A stretch of 64,000 nucleotides of DNA, taken from positions 1-64,000 of the forward strand of contig WNNJ02000842.1 in the NCBI GenBank assembly GCA_012934845.2, in the 5' to 3' direction. The notes beneath the pieces are model-generated. The model had not been told where the DNA came from, made no database searches, and was given only the letters and a program-made list of their open reading frames with translations. Numbering within the stretch: position 1 is the stretch's first letter; every line of letters begins with the position of its first letter. The position numbers were made by a program, and so were the translations under genes. Below, piece after piece: positions 22,501 through 32,749 of the stretch. The DNA is from Pomphorhynchus laevis. Taxonomy: Eukaryota > Acanthocephala > Palaeacanthocephala > Echinorhynchida > Pomphorhynchidae.

Positions 22501-23985
22501 TTTCTTGTAAATTTAAATATGTCATTTTTACGATATAAATTAATAGTAGTTTTAGTTAATGTTTATTTAATGTTCATATCTAGATATACACTTTCTTTAT
22601 CATTAATATTGGTTTTGTTAAGAATAAGGCTTTCTGGATAAATTTGTTCACTAATTGAATAAAAATTATTAGAATTAAATACACATATATCATAATATAA
22701 TATAAATATATATATATATACTCCTGTGAGGATTTCAGCGACAGTGTACTATTTCATAATAATAACATTACATATATAGGGAACATTTGGAATTTCCTTT
22801 TACGTACGCAGTTGGAATTTCCACTCTCAGTTGAGATTTTACTTGCATTTTAATTTAATATAAAATATCAGCAATGAACTGTTTAATTATTTCAAAAATA
22901 CGTTTAGGTGATTTATCAATTTCGTCATAATTTTATATATTTATCTCTGTATTTTATTTTGCTTGAAAAATAACTGAAATAAAAATATAAAATTCTGACA
23001 AAGGCAATAAATCGCCGAAGTGTATTTTGTAAATAATAAGACAGTTGATTGCTTATATTTTATATCAAATTAAATTATGCATAGAGTGATATTAAAATAT
23101 TAAAAATCGTGCGTAATAAAATATATCTTTTTTTCATAATTTTTATTCAATAAGGACTTTTTTACATAATCTATATTTAACTTTCAGTAAAAAAAGCTAT
23201 AGTTCGGAATAAGAATTAGTCATTTTTAACTAATTGCAGAAACGCTTAAATGTTTAGTTAAAACTTTTATAACTACAAAATAAACCATGTAAATGGCAGC
23301 AATAAAAACTTGTTGAGTTTATCTATTCCTGAACAGGAAGTAAATTATTATGTACAAACAACGAATGCAGTAGTGATAGAACATTTTGATACACCCTTGT
23401 TTAGTATTACATTATGTTTTAAATAATTAAAGTATTTATTTCAGGCTATGAATTGGAATCGAAAATGTAATTCTATAATTTTGCTCCTTCAAATAAAAGT
23501 TAAAAGGTATTTGATCACACATTAACATAGCACATTAAGATAACATATCTATTGTTTGTCTTTATGATTTTAATAGCTCAAATATTTTTAATAAAAACAA
23601 CTTTTATGTTTTAAATAAATATCATTGATACATTGTTGAAACGCTAGTCACGTACAATTTTGATCAGTTGGAAAACTTGTAAGCATTACGGAACCATTTA
23701 ACTAAATGCAAATAATTACTCACTGATGTCCGATATTTCGATATTTTGATCCACATAGCCACCCTTTAGAACGCATTGAACGGTTGCTGATACATTATAA
23801 GTAACCGGAAGTATTTGTTTGACTTCGTTAATAAGTATGAGTGCAGAAAATGGAGAATTTGCGAAACATTCTTCCAATGTTTCAGTTCTTGATGGACATT
23901 GAATATTCCAGTCGTCCGAATATGATCCAATTATTAGTGATAAAAGCGCACCTATTAAAGCGATTGATATATTGCTGTTATTCAT
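16283..23985 (-). CDS. Secreted or membrane-anchored NTR-like protein (three exons, span)
   Basis: Host gene on the - strand; exons 23985-23724, 19187-18996 and 16545-16283 give 238 codons plus stop. Residues 1-20 are a signal peptide (hydrophobic IALIGALLSLIIG). Residues 30-150 resemble an NTR/TIMP-type OB fold: Cys 30, 40, 71 and 98, with an ALILINEV...VQCVLKGGY block and a CHTLKPNQQYIVFMKLG block, the CxxL...YIVF pairing being characteristic. An acidic linker follows, then a hydrophobic C-terminus (about 216-238) without a charged tail, so a GPI-attachment signal or tail membrane segment. Both introns are phase 1 with GTGAGT and GTAAGT donors and TATAG/TGTAG acceptors, and the phases match. 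The protein would act outside the cell or at its surface; its partner is unknown. NTR assignment is by motif recognition only. Confidence 0.7.
16870..17280 (-). mobile_element. Penelope-like element, RT fragment and 3' region
   Basis: On the - strand, 17270-17030 is a degraded copy of the RT C-terminal segment found at 43.7-44.1 kb. It is followed by the 3' region recognised by the GGTCATTAAGACGAACTGC and AGCGGGGCCAAATACATG words (16985-16890). It lies in intron 2 of the NTR-like gene. Broken and old. Confidence 0.6.
17940..18010. repeat. Short dispersed repeat with CCGCGT/ACGCGG arms, copy 1
   Basis: Contains GAGAGTGAGACCA, CCGCGTGAA and AAGCCAGACGCGG, repeated in the same order at 18247-18305. 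CCGCGT and ACGCGG can pair. Family unknown. Confidence 0.5.
18245..18405 (-). repeat. Dispersed repeat, copy 2, with hammerhead-like core
   Basis: Longer copy of the repeat at 17.94 kb. Its - strand contains a hammerhead-type core (18345-18310), and GACTGGCAAT...ATTGCCAGTC forms a short palindrome at 18388-18410. Confidence 0.5.
18310..18345 (-). ncRNA. Hammerhead-ribozyme-like core
   Basis: Minus strand reads CTGATGA, a 5-bp stem II (GTCAT-TGTG-ATGAC), GAAA, a 3-bp stem III (ACG-GCATT-CGT) and C at the cleavage position. All conserved core bases are present. I could not find a good stem I partner for the flanking GGCA, so self-cleavage is doubtful as it stands. Confidence 0.45.
18410..18995. 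other. Intron sequence, nothing recognised
   Basis: Part of intron 2 of the NTR-like gene; AT-rich with no repeat or coding signal that I can support. Confidence 0.5.
18996..19187 (-). CDS. NTR-like gene, exon 2
   Basis: 192 bases (64 codons' worth), phase 1 at both ends: acceptor ATTCTAATATAG before 19187 and donor GTAAGT after 18996. Encodes the CHTLKPNQQYIVFM strand, the LLDYSEVSYDPDD region and the end of the NTR-like fold. Confidence 0.75.
19360..19640 (+). mobile_element. 3' tail of a Penelope-like element
   Basis: Plus-strand copy of the dispersed PLE 3' region: CTAATCCTTATTCTGACACATC, TTATTCATTAGTCAATTCATAAA and AAATTTTGATTTAGCAT are shared with the copies at 21.9, 30.0, 39.6, 40.7, 41.7 and 42.9 kb. 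No coding part. It lies in intron 1 of the NTR-like gene. Confidence 0.6.
19650..19882. other. Less AT-rich island of unknown origin
   Basis: About 230 bp of clearly lower AT content between a PLE tail and a Penelope RT fragment. Words such as CAGCGCGTCCTCCAGTATGC are not repeated elsewhere here. It may be the upstream coding or 5' part of the Penelope element; I recognise no protein. Confidence 0.35.
19884..20690 (+). pseudogene. Penelope-type retroelement (RT and start of GIY-YIG), broken
   Basis: RT motifs of classic Penelope: TEIPTNHVLLEMQNAL, FNFNDQKYIQ and GTAMGTPMASTYA (about 19896-20100), a YDD-region remnant, FLDVSIH and FYRKPESNP (20285-20360), then a C..C segment and GIYIM (about 20670), which suits the start of a GIY-YIG endonuclease. 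These elements prime on free 3' ends and carry terminal pseudo-LTRs; the palindrome just downstream is probably that repeat. Several breaks; a fossil. It sits within intron 1 of the NTR-like gene, antisense to it. Confidence 0.75.
20690..20902. repeat. Palindromic repeat pair at the Penelope 3' end (probable pseudo-LTRs)
   Basis: Arms of about 88 bp (20690-20777 and 20812-20902) are near-perfect inverted copies. Each contains GAAGGATTTTTCCGAAACG, a GGA/TCC hairpin followed by GAAAC, which looks like a decayed hammerhead core. A third copy of the arm lies at 37416-37507. Confidence 0.65.
21050..21195. repeat. About 145-bp stem-loop repeat, copy 1
   Basis: Ends can pair (CTTTATTCAC with GTGAATCAAAG), with an inner ACGACCA/TGGTCGT stem. 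The other copy is at 26225-26375. Contains GAAAC and CTGATGA, but in the wrong order for a simple hammerhead. Confidence 0.55.
21315..21354 (-). other. Hammerhead-derived hairpin
   Basis: Minus strand: CTGAAGA, a GGATC/GGTCC stem enclosing TATCGAAA, then GAAACGT. The TGATGA of a hammerhead is TGAAGA, so probably a remnant of a PLE terminal repeat. Confidence 0.4.
21476..21502 (+). other. Hammerhead-derived hairpin with GCAA tetraloop
   Basis: TTGAAGA, then a GCC-GCAA-GGC stem-loop, then GAAACGT. Same layout as the hairpin at 21315 but unrelated in stem sequence, so a different repeat subfamily. Confidence 0.4.
21661..21882. repeat. 220-bp palindromic element
   Basis: Outer arms TTGATTGATC..GATAGGTAAAC and GTTTACCTAT..GATCAATCAA enclose a second inverted pair around TCTTAGATCACTGAAAAATC. 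The left half, read on the - strand, has GAGAAG, GCTC-ATTT-GAGC and TAAACGTC, again a hammerhead-like layout. It abuts the PLE tail that follows. Confidence 0.55.
21883..22700 (-). pseudogene. Penelope-like element (RT C-terminus plus 3' region), broken
   Basis: Minus strand, 3' end at low coordinates. The 3' region (22235-21883) ends in the TCAGTTAGCTGAT word. RT coding (about 22690-22236) includes SEQIYPESLILNKTN, NLYRKNDIFKF and HSCILYNIKYNTLNNEILRIATICND. No GIY-YIG follows the RT. Same family as the copies at 30.4 and 43.7 kb; intron 1 of the NTR-like gene. Confidence 0.7.
22701..23723. other. Intron sequence with a short TA tract, otherwise nothing recognised
   Basis: Start of intron 1 of the NTR-like gene. 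A (TA)n-rich stretch lies at about 22694-22722. No other repeat or coding signal seen. Confidence 0.5.
23724..23985 (-). CDS. NTR-like gene, exon 1 with signal peptide
   Basis: ATG at 23985. Signal peptide (residues 1-20), then Cys 30, Cys 40 and the ALILINEV...VSATVQCVLKGGYVDQN strands. The donor A|GTGAGT at 23724/23723 is a textbook match and leaves the frame in phase 1; without splicing the frame stops two codons later. Confidence 0.75.
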
Positions 23986-23989
23986 GACC

Positions 23990-26220
23990 GATTGGAATAA
24001 GGCTTAAAATATAGAACCGAAATCAGTATAAATCAATAAATATATTTGTCGGCTTATGTTTAGTTCCTAATGAGGAATTAACTACTTCCTCCAAAATAAC
24101 GATTAAATTCGTTAATAAATATGTAGTATAAATATCTACAGGTAATGATCATCTATAGCTGATAAATGTTGATGTATACGTAATTATGAGAAACTATTTA
24201 TCATACATTGATTCATGTGTAATAAATTCTGATGTAGAAGTTGATTTGTTAGGTCAATCACATTGATTTATGTGATGTTATAGATGGGAAATTATTCGAA
24301 CATACGAATATATATTATTGATTTATGTACCAATCATCATTATCACAATCTTATGATATGATTGTGTCGTTCGTTGGGTAATTTTTTCATATAGCATTTA
24401 TCTTTTACTTATACACTCTTACACACGTATATAGGTGATCCCATTACGTATTATAGGCTGGTTAATTAGTAGCGCAAATTAATATGACTTATTACAAAAA
24501 CATTTGCACTATAAAGTCTCCGACATTTTTTATTAAAAATTAAGGTTTTGATTATTAAAATTATTTAGATGTTTTATTAAAGCTAAAGGAATATTTCTAA
24601 AGAGTGGCAACGACGATTATTAATGATATTATATATTATATTCATTTATAGGAAATTATAAGCATTAATTTATATGAAATGCTTATATTATAAGCATTTC
24701 ATATACAAATTTATCTACACTTAAATTTTAACAAAATATTAATATTTAAAAGATATACAAGTTTGTTTCTTTAATATCTGTTGATATTTGTATTAGAAGT
24801 AGGAAACTTTTTTTTCACATATTTCACAGTAATTTTGTAGGGCCTGTCATTCAATGATTTACATATGATGTTTGATAAAACACGACAACGCTAGACACGT
24901 GTTTTTGTCTTTATGCACTCATAGGTAAATTGAACATCATATGTATCATTTAGATCTTACACGCATTAACATATGTCAACAGAGATACCATATTCACTAC
25001 ACAGGTATACTTAATCAGAGAAAAATTGACTAACGCAAGTGAATGCATTAATATAAAAGCATTTATACATAAATCAGGCAATAAATTCAATTTAATAGGA
25101 ATATAATTTTACCACTACCTACAAATGTATACGTTTATATAGCAGGACTATAGATATTGCATCGATCCTTTTTATTTACAATGAGTATCAATAATTAAAT
25201 TACTGATTTTTTAAAGAAGATGGTAGCATAGAACAAAACTATCAATAGTCACATAAATTTATTTCGAAACATCAGCTAAAAGTTGTTTTTAAAATGTTAC
25301 TGGCTAAGAGCTGGTTTAACAACAGTTTTTCGAGTTGCAACACTCTTCAACAGTTGCAATTTAACAATTTTTAGATTAAAAATAATTATTTGCAATTTAG
25401 GATATCAATGATTGATGACAATATTATTGATAACTATGTCAAGCGAAAACAAAAAATGGATTAAGTTATATTGGATTAATTACAAATAAACAACTTAATT
25501 CTGATCATATGTTGAATATGTTGCGACTGATATTAGTTTTCGCATATATGTATTTTAATGGCAAACAAATGTATTTAATCATTGTGAATTCTTCCGGATC
25601 TGAAATCTATACTTCAAATATCTGTCAAACTCAAATATTTGACTAAAAGTGTAGAACGTTGTGTATTTTCTATATGATTCTGTATACCAATATCCTTTTA
25701 AAAAATTACCGCTTAACTAATTTGACTTATGTTTAAACTTAACTGCAGCAAATATATTGTAAAAATATAACATAAAATACATGATTTAGTAAATTATACC
25801 ATAATTGCCAGCAACAAACATAGATTAAAGTAAAATGCACAATGCTTTACTCATGGGTTGTGGTTCAATGTAATTACACTCTCAGTAACAACGTACTTTA
25901 TATACGAATTTGTATCCTTTTTATGTGCATTTTTATATGTTGAGTATTCAGTTCAAGTGCACATTTTATTACTCTGCAAAATAAAATTGTCAAGTAGTCA
26001 TTGAAAATTTTCACTTTGAACAATACAACTAAATGAATTACGAATATTAGCCGCGTGATTCAACTCAGCTCAGATTCCTCCATTCAGATCAAATATTTAG
26101 TACATAGCGGTCAGAAATTATTAATATTTGCGAATATCTAGAATTATTGTATAATATTTAGCAAAGCATCTGCACAGCAATCCAATGTAGTAAAGAGCGT
26201 AAGCCTCAGTCAATTAAGCA
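23990..26220. other. Gene-free region, includes a small palindrome
   Basis: Upstream flank of the NTR-like gene. The only structure seen is an imperfect inverted repeat at 24853-24960 (ATTTACATATGATGTT with AACATCATATGTATCAT). A promoter for the NTR-like gene should lie just above 23985, but I cannot identify its elements. Confidence 0.45.
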
Positions 26221-26224
26221 AAGT

Positions 26225-26375
26225 GTCAGGAACACTTTAATTCACAATGCCACACAGGCAACCGAAACGACTAGTGGGTACTTCATTCTACTAATCAGTG
26301 TTGCCGGGTGCCCATTGGTCGTCTAGAAGTTACATGATAACTGAAAGTCGTGAATTAAAGTCCAGTCAACCGAGC
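26225..26375. repeat. About 150-bp stem-loop repeat, copy 2
   Basis: Diverged copy of the repeat at 21050 with matching ends (CTTTAATTCAC and GTGAATTAAAG) and the same inner words (CACACAGGCAACCGAAACGAC, TTGGTCGTCTAGAAGT). Confidence 0.55.
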
Positions 26376-26682
26376 AACATTATATATACATTCGATTTTA
26401 TATACTCTAGTGAGCAACCAATAAAATCGCCAAATATTTAAAATTAAATAAGGAATTTGTAATTGTTATGAACAATTATGTATCGCTTTGTTTCATTCAG
26501 TAGTTTGCACTAGCAGAAATATTCTTTTATTTAAAATGCATAGCTAAGTATTCAGTTTTATTATGGTCTTATTATATTTCATATCAATATGATTACAATA
26601 TTTATTAACCTTGTTTATTAATATGATTATTAAATTACGACAAATTTTTGCAAATTACCATTCTTATATTTCTTAAATACTT

Positions 26683-26880
26683 ATTATTTTTGTATCTAAA
26701 TGCCATTCCCAGAAAAAAGAAATTGAATATTTCTTCGATATCTCAGTTTGAAATTCTTAGCTGCTAACTAATAACTACTTACAATACTTCTTGATAATGT
26801 CCGCGGTTAGCGAACGAAATATCGAAGAAATATTCAATTTCTTTTTTTCTGGGAATGGCATTTAGATACAAAAATAATTA
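26683..26880. repeat. Palindromic element, arms about 60 bp
   Basis: Arms 26683-26741 and 26818-26880 are almost perfect inverted copies (both contain CTAAATGCCATTCCCAGAA or its complement). On + the inner edge of the right arm reads CTTGATA, a GTCCGC/GCGAAC stem with GGTTA loop, then GAAATATCG, a hammerhead-like layout. The centre (TTGAAATTCTTAGCTGCTA) recurs at 61091-61130. Confidence 0.6.
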
Positions 26881-27024
26881 TTCCCCCTAGAATGTCTCAT
26901 TCCGCTTTAAATTAAATACTTATTCTATTTCAAAATAATTTTAAGAGTGGCTATTCTGCTGATATAATTTTTAACATAAATTAATAACATGTAAAGTTAG
27001 TTTTTATTTTCCCTTTGATTACAG

Positions 27025-27134
27025 GTGATTCGAATGAAGCTAAACAGTTGGTACACTGCGCTCTAATCCACGATAAATTGACCGACAGTTTATATTCAAA
27101 ATCTAAAGTATATTTATGGAAGACAAAATTTTGA
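27025..27134 (+). CDS. Possible terminal exon of an unidentified gene
   Basis: A strong acceptor (TTTTTATTTTCCCTTTGATT-ACAG) is followed by 2 + 36 codons ending TGA: DSNEAKQLVHCALIHDKL..., of protein-like composition. Being phase 1 it would match the intron style of both genes here, but no upstream + strand exon is recognised. Could be chance. Confidence 0.25.
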
Positions 27135-27139
27135 ATGAT

Positions 27140-28495
27140 GAAATTTGAATAAACGGCAATAGGTTTTGTCTCAATGTTAAAAATATTTTTGGGATATGAA
27201 AAATTTCCTAAGTAATGCCGACCTAATTAAATGACGGTTCTTTAAAATTTATTATTTAGTCAAGGTATTTTTAACTAAACTTTAAATACATATTTTACCT
27301 TCGAACAAACAGCATTTTTTGATAGCTTTAATATTAACTTTAAAATTTTACTTGTATAAATGTTAACAAATCAGATCAGATAACTGAGTGTACTTATTTT
27401 ATACATATATAAATCAAAAATAGAGCAACTAAAATTATACCGAGCAAATAAAATTACACATATTTTCAATATTTCGACAGAGTCAATCTGTCATTGTCAA
27501 AAATTTAAATTGTAGCTATAATTATTTCACCGGCGTATTAAAGTCGATAGAGCACTATTATATTTTACATACAATATTTGTTCATTCAATATTGTCACTT
27601 TGAAACGCTTGGAAATATAGATATAACCACAATTTAAATTCAAGACAATGATAAATTGGAGCTATCGAAATATCTAAATAAATATGTTATCTGCCGGATA
27701 TGGTTAAATTACAAGATATTTCATAAAATTAAGACAATGCCAACAAATAAAGAGAGAAATCTGATAAATAAAGAGAATAATGACATAAATATTATAATAA
27801 ATATTGTGTCATTTACCCATAAAAAAGAAAACAAATCCGTAGATATAAATAGACATAATTAATAAATAACAATACGAATTCCAACATAAATATGCAAAAT
27901 CTATAAATAAAGAGATGATACTATTGATAAATGGCAGATTTAATAAACAATAAGATAAATCTAATAAATGAAGAGACAAATCGTGTAATCAAATTTACGA
28001 ATCATATAAATAAAGATACAAAGCCCATTTATAAACAGATAAAAATACCGATAATAAATATACTTATTTTAAAATTAATGGGAAAAATGTTTGTTAATTA
28101 ATATACGAATTCAATAAATATAAATAAATATTTCACAGGTAAATATAGAAGCGAAGCATTAAAGTTTATGAAAAAAGGAGTAATAATAAACAATAAAGCA
28201 TTTTGGACAGATGCAGAGATTATACAAGTTCAATAATTTTACTGAATTCATGCCAATTACTTCTATAAACAGAAGTGCAGTGTATATACGATAAAAAAAT
28301 TTATCGTGAAATTGGCTAAAAAAATCGATAAACAAGATTTATTTTTCGAAAAATGAAAAATTTTTAACTTTTCGAAAAAATTAGAGGCGGATTTCTCAAG
28401 TTCACTGGAACAAACAAAAATGTATTACTTGTTTACAAGTAATATATTCGCTTACTAGTTACAAAATTTACAAATGTATTACAATATTGTCAATA
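27140..28495. other. No gene recognised
   Basis: AT-rich. A PLE-tail-like word (AAATCAGATCAGATAACTGAG) occurs at about 27368, and a hammerhead-like hairpin at 27467-27500. From 27700 to 28150 there are many ATAAA-type words, probably simple-sequence drift. Confidence 0.4.
27467..27500 (-). other. Hammerhead-derived hairpin
   Basis: Minus strand: TTGACAAT, a GACAGA-TTGAC-TCTGTC stem-loop, then GAAATATTG. Same layout as the hairpins at 26.8 and 29.93 kb. Confidence 0.4.
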
Positions 28496-28499
28496 TTAA

Positions 28500-29988
28500 A
28501 GGTTATTCACAGCAAATAAAGTTTAAAATGTTGAAGCTTTTATATTTCGACACTATGTTGGTATCATTTTTAAGAATATGAAAAAATGCAAAGCTAGAAC
28601 ATTAAACAGTGAAAATTTTGAAATCTTAATCTAAATTCACAAGACTTTGAGAAACAATTAAGAATGTTATAACTACAGAAACTGATTTCAATGTGTTTAC
28701 ACTAGAGATGAAGCTTTGCAATAAATGTACCGATTGTAGAGCTATCAAAGTTGCAATATATGTTTTAACCCTTCATTTGACTGAATATCACCATATTGCA
28801 TATACTCCACAGTTACTGAAGTTATTACAACCACGACCAATTTCACATATGAACAAACACTATATAATCAGAAGTATGGTGTCGTTATGATATTCCCCTT
28901 TGCTCTTCTTTAGCGACTTTGTTTGTGTATTCCCATTAGCCCTTCTCTAGCGACTTTGTTTGGTTCCGGTACTTTGACAAAGTGTTTGTTACTAGGTGGG
29001 GTGTCAAAACGTCAGCTAAGCATTCGTTGGATAATTAAATGGCATTCAAACATGTCCCGACCAATCGTATTTACATTTTCTCGACTGAGCGGTTTGTTCT
29101 AGCAACTTGAGCAGAACGCATGAATTTCTGGTCAACTGAAACAAATAGAAATGTATTCCATGAGACAACTTGCATAACATTTATGTTAAATTAAACATAA
29201 TTACATGTTTTTGTATTAGAATGGCAAGTTTATGCTCTACTAATGATTAACATCCGATTTATATACCTTATTAAAGTGTTTAGTGATCTTGGTTATCCGT
29301 CGCACGAATTGATAAAACAGATAAATTGTGCCAAAAGATTAATTAACACTAATGATATAAGATAACAAGCTCGGTCTAGTCTTCGTTAAAGTTGCGTTTG
29401 TATTTTCCTGCTACTAAAAACTACTTTGAACTACATGCTACCCATAGAAAAATTGATAAAAAAATATTTAGACTATCGGCTGAGGAGAGGTTATTCAACA
29501 CATGCCCGCTGACAATTAAGATGATCTTTATAGATGCTTTCGCTCCAAATTGAATAAACTTAATAGCATGCACAGGATTAAATGCCAGGATTTTGATAGC
29601 TGATAGATTCGCCAATCTGGAGAAGACTCATTACATGAAGAATAAGTGAGCTCATGCTTTACAAGAATAGGTGAGCACAACGAAGCACCCACCTCAATGA
29701 ACTTTAAATATACTTTAGCTGATGACGCTCGTATAATAGGAGATAACATATATTTCGAAATTATTGATGTCATAACGAATGAGGTGATTTTGAACAAAAT
29801 AATTATAAAAAGACAACCACAATCAAACTGCTACAACTGAATTTAAACAAACAAAACGAATTTAAACTTCTCACTGTTTAAAATGCTTTGTGCTTGTATT
29901 TTATTTAGATTCTTGAAAATGATACCAAAGTGGTGTCGAAATATCGAAAGAAAGTATTTCAAATTTTATTTGCTGGTAATAGTCTTTA
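28500..29988. mobile_element. 1.5-kb element with about 115-bp inverted terminal repeats
   Basis: Left repeat 28500-28620 and right repeat 29868-29988 are inverted copies (ATTTCGACACTATGTTGGTATC against GATACCAAAGTGGTGTCGAAAT). Each has a GATACCA/TGGTGTC stem followed by GAAAT, so they resemble hammerhead-bearing PLE pseudo-LTRs in inverted orientation. The interior has a 64-codon + frame at 29646-29840 (TSMNFKYTLADDARIIGDNIYF...) and broken frames before it; I recognise no protein. A DNA transposon is the alternative. The PLE copy that follows abuts its right end. Confidence 0.5.
28893..29012. repeat. Two-copy tandem repeat of about 48 bp
   Basis: TATTCCC..T..GC.CTTCT.TAGCGACTTTGTTTG occurs twice in a row inside the inverted-repeat element. 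Confidence 0.5.
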
Positions 29989-29989
29989 A

Positions 29990-30672
29990 TTAAATCAGCT
30001 AACTGAGTCTACGTATTTAATATAATTATAAAATAAACAAAACATATTAATGCTAAATCAAAATTTAATAATTAAATAATAAAATTAATAATTGCTTTTA
30101 GATTTTCTATAATTTAAATTTTCTATAATTTAAATCAAGTTAAAAAATGAAATTTAAAATAAACGTCATTTTTATGAATTGTCTAATAAATAACAGACGT
30201 TGTATCAGAATAAGAATGAGAGGTCATCAGTAGGAACTGCTATGCTATCAGGTTTCGGCCCCTAACTCATCTACCCAACATAGTAGCGGGCCAAATACAT
30301 GCTAATGATGTATTTCCTCTGAAATAACTATCTAGTATCTTATTCTAATACAAAGTATATTATTTATTATCCATCCATAAAAATTTGCCACTATTTACTT
30401 TAAATTTATTCTTTATATTATTGTGTTGATTTATATATTTTACTATTTTCTGCTCGATGTTATTTTTATATAACCTAGTTTAAAATATGTATCTATTAAA
30501 TTATTTAAATGATTATGAAGAAAGCCAATATCATTACATATTGCTGCAATTCTTAAAATTTCATTATTTAATGTATTATATTTTATATTATATGGTATGC
30601 ATGAATGCTCATGCAAAAATATGTTTCTTGTAAATTTAAATATGTCATCTTTACGATATAAATAACATAACA
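29990..30672 (-). pseudogene. Penelope-like element (RT C-terminus plus 3' region), broken
   Basis: Same layout as the 21.9-kb copy: tail with AGCTAACTGAGTCTACG at 29997 and GGTCATCAGTAGGAACTGC at 30221, and RT coding 30665-30370 on the - strand (YRKDDIFKFTRNIF, HSCIPYNIKYNTLNNEILRIAAICND). Confidence 0.7.
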
Positions 30673-31075
30673 ATTTTTACAAATATTAACAATATTTATA
30701 ATACCCATCCGGTCTCCTTCCTAACGGATATAAAATCAAAAGTTGGTACTTACAATTGCTAGCCAACATAAAGTTCAATACATATGCTTGTGTAAACAAA
30801 CCACGATGTTGCAGAATAGTAGTTTATAAAACTGCTAATTAAGAATTACTTGGCTAATTGTTAAATAAATGTTTTATAGTTTGTCGCTGTGCATTGAGCT
30901 ATCTTACGCAATGCCTGAGATATGTGAGTGAAATGTCACAGCTAATTCACTCACGCATTAAACACTCACTTTTATCGTCCTATATCTTGGTGTCGTTGTG
31001 TTTTGAGTTAACATCACTATTAAATTTTATTTGCTCATTCAGTATTTGCATGATCATATTATAATGAATTTAAAT

Positions 31076-31303
31076 CAGCATAATGTAACCTATGAGTTTT
31101 AAAACTTTGCCTTTATCCTATATTATAATATTTCAAATGAAATGCGAATGTCAAAGTAATATTCTCATCCTTTGCAAACATATGATACCATCAGCATAAT
31201 GTAACTTATGAGTTTTAAAACTTTGTCTTTATCCTATATATTTCAAATGAGATGCGAATGTCGAAATAATATCCTCATCCTTTGCAAACATATGATACCA
31301 GGT
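31076..31303. repeat. Tandem duplication, unit about 115 bp
   Basis: Two adjacent copies, each starting CAGCATAATGTAAC and ending CCTTTGCAAACATATGATACCA, differing by a handful of substitutions and a short deletion. Confidence 0.85.
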
Positions 31304-31309
31304 AAGTGA

Positions 31310-32490
31310 TCTCCATAAATATACATATTTCAGTGTAATTTAATGTAATTCATGAAATTACTCTACTTGTTTTTTAATTATCACTATATTAGTTTAATTT
31401 CCATTATATTGTCCTAGTTTAACTCCATCGCAAATATGCGTATTTATCTTCATAAAAATCAAGGTAAGTCAATTGTTTATTGTATTATACTAGATTACAA
31501 AAAAAATAGTAATAAGCTTGGTAATTTCTATGCAACCAAGTGTTTCTTGTCTGCTTATTTTTATGTAATTATTAATACTCATGGATTCTGTTTAACTAAT
31601 AAATTTAGATAGACTTTGGGATATTATCCCCCAAGAGATAATATTAAGAATTCCATGTTAGAGTTGTAATACTAAAATAATTTTCATATTAATATATATA
31701 ACAATCACAGAAGTGTTATAAGTTATGAAATTATCCATTTATGTCCCAGTAAATAGCAGTTTCTGGCTCGTTTCATTTATGCTTGTATGCATGAGGTACA
31801 AGTGAACATTATATCATCCATTTTTAAGCTAATATTAAACAATTAAATTTTAATTAATGCATTAAAATTTGTATGTGATAACAAATCAGATTATTCAACT
31901 GAAGCTACATATTTTGTACTGTAAATAAATTTAAAAATAGAATTAATTTTAAGTTTAAAATACGATTTTAAACTTTTAATATGAAGTAAAGACAATTATT
32001 CGCAAATTATGTTAGAAAATATCAATTAATTCAAATAAAAGCTACAACTACAATTACACAAAAAGCAAAAATTTTGTCTTTAACGTTAAAATATAATTAA
32101 ACGGGATAGTAAAATTTTAATATTTAAGTATAAAAAATGTTAACAATTTTTGTTTAGTTAAAATGCTTAGTAGCATGATTTTATAAAAATTAATTTTTAT
32201 CTATAACTCTTAATAATAACCGTTTTTGAATACCTGGCTAAGCTAGATGCACCTAATTAAGTCAATTGCGAGTAATTGCAAAAGAGCGTATTATTCCTCA
32301 AGTATGCAAATTTCATCTCAAATGGTCTCCAAATCAACGATTTATTTTTAGAGTTAATCGTGTCGATCTAAAAATGCAAATATAATTTTAAATCTGAATT
32401 ATAAAAGATTTATTCTAATCAGTGCGTTTTTACCGTAAAAACATCGTAAACTCGTTAAAACAGTAAATTTATTTGTGCTAGCATTATTCA
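31310..32490. other. No gene recognised
   Basis: AT-rich intergenic DNA; a diverged PLE-tail word (ACAAATCAGATTATTCAACTG) at about 31880 is the only recognisable item. Confidence 0.45.
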
Positions 32491-32494
32491 CATA

Positions 32495-32745
32495 ATCAGA
32501 TTAGCTAACTGAGTATACGTATTTTATATTATTTATAAATTAAAAATAATGCTAAATAAAATTTAAATAATTATCAATAATTATATAAAATTTTATACCA
32601 GTAATATTTATATCAAGTTAAAATTTAAAATTAAAAATAAAAATAATAGTCAATTGTTATTAATTAACTAATAAATAATAGACGATGCATCGGAATAAGG
32701 ATTATAGGTCATCTGGAGGAGCTGATGCCCTCTAATCAGGAAGAA
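32495..32745 (-). mobile_element. 3' tail of a Penelope-like element
   Basis: Tail words ATCAGATTAGCTAACTGAG (32499), TTAACTAATAAATAATAGACG (32661) and GGAATAAGGATTATAGGTCATC (32691). The copy stops before any RT coding. Confidence 0.55.
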
Positions 32746-32749
32746 TACC

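Noticed and set aside
24600-26960. AAGAGTGG at 24.6 and 26.95 kb as further LINE target sites
   Set aside because: The 8-base word alone is too short; neither place has the GATTACTATTTAA flank or LINE sequence.
29421-29797. Minus-strand frames inside the 1.5-kb inverted-repeat element as host exons
   Set aside because: They overlap the better + frame, lack splice sites and lie within a mobile element.
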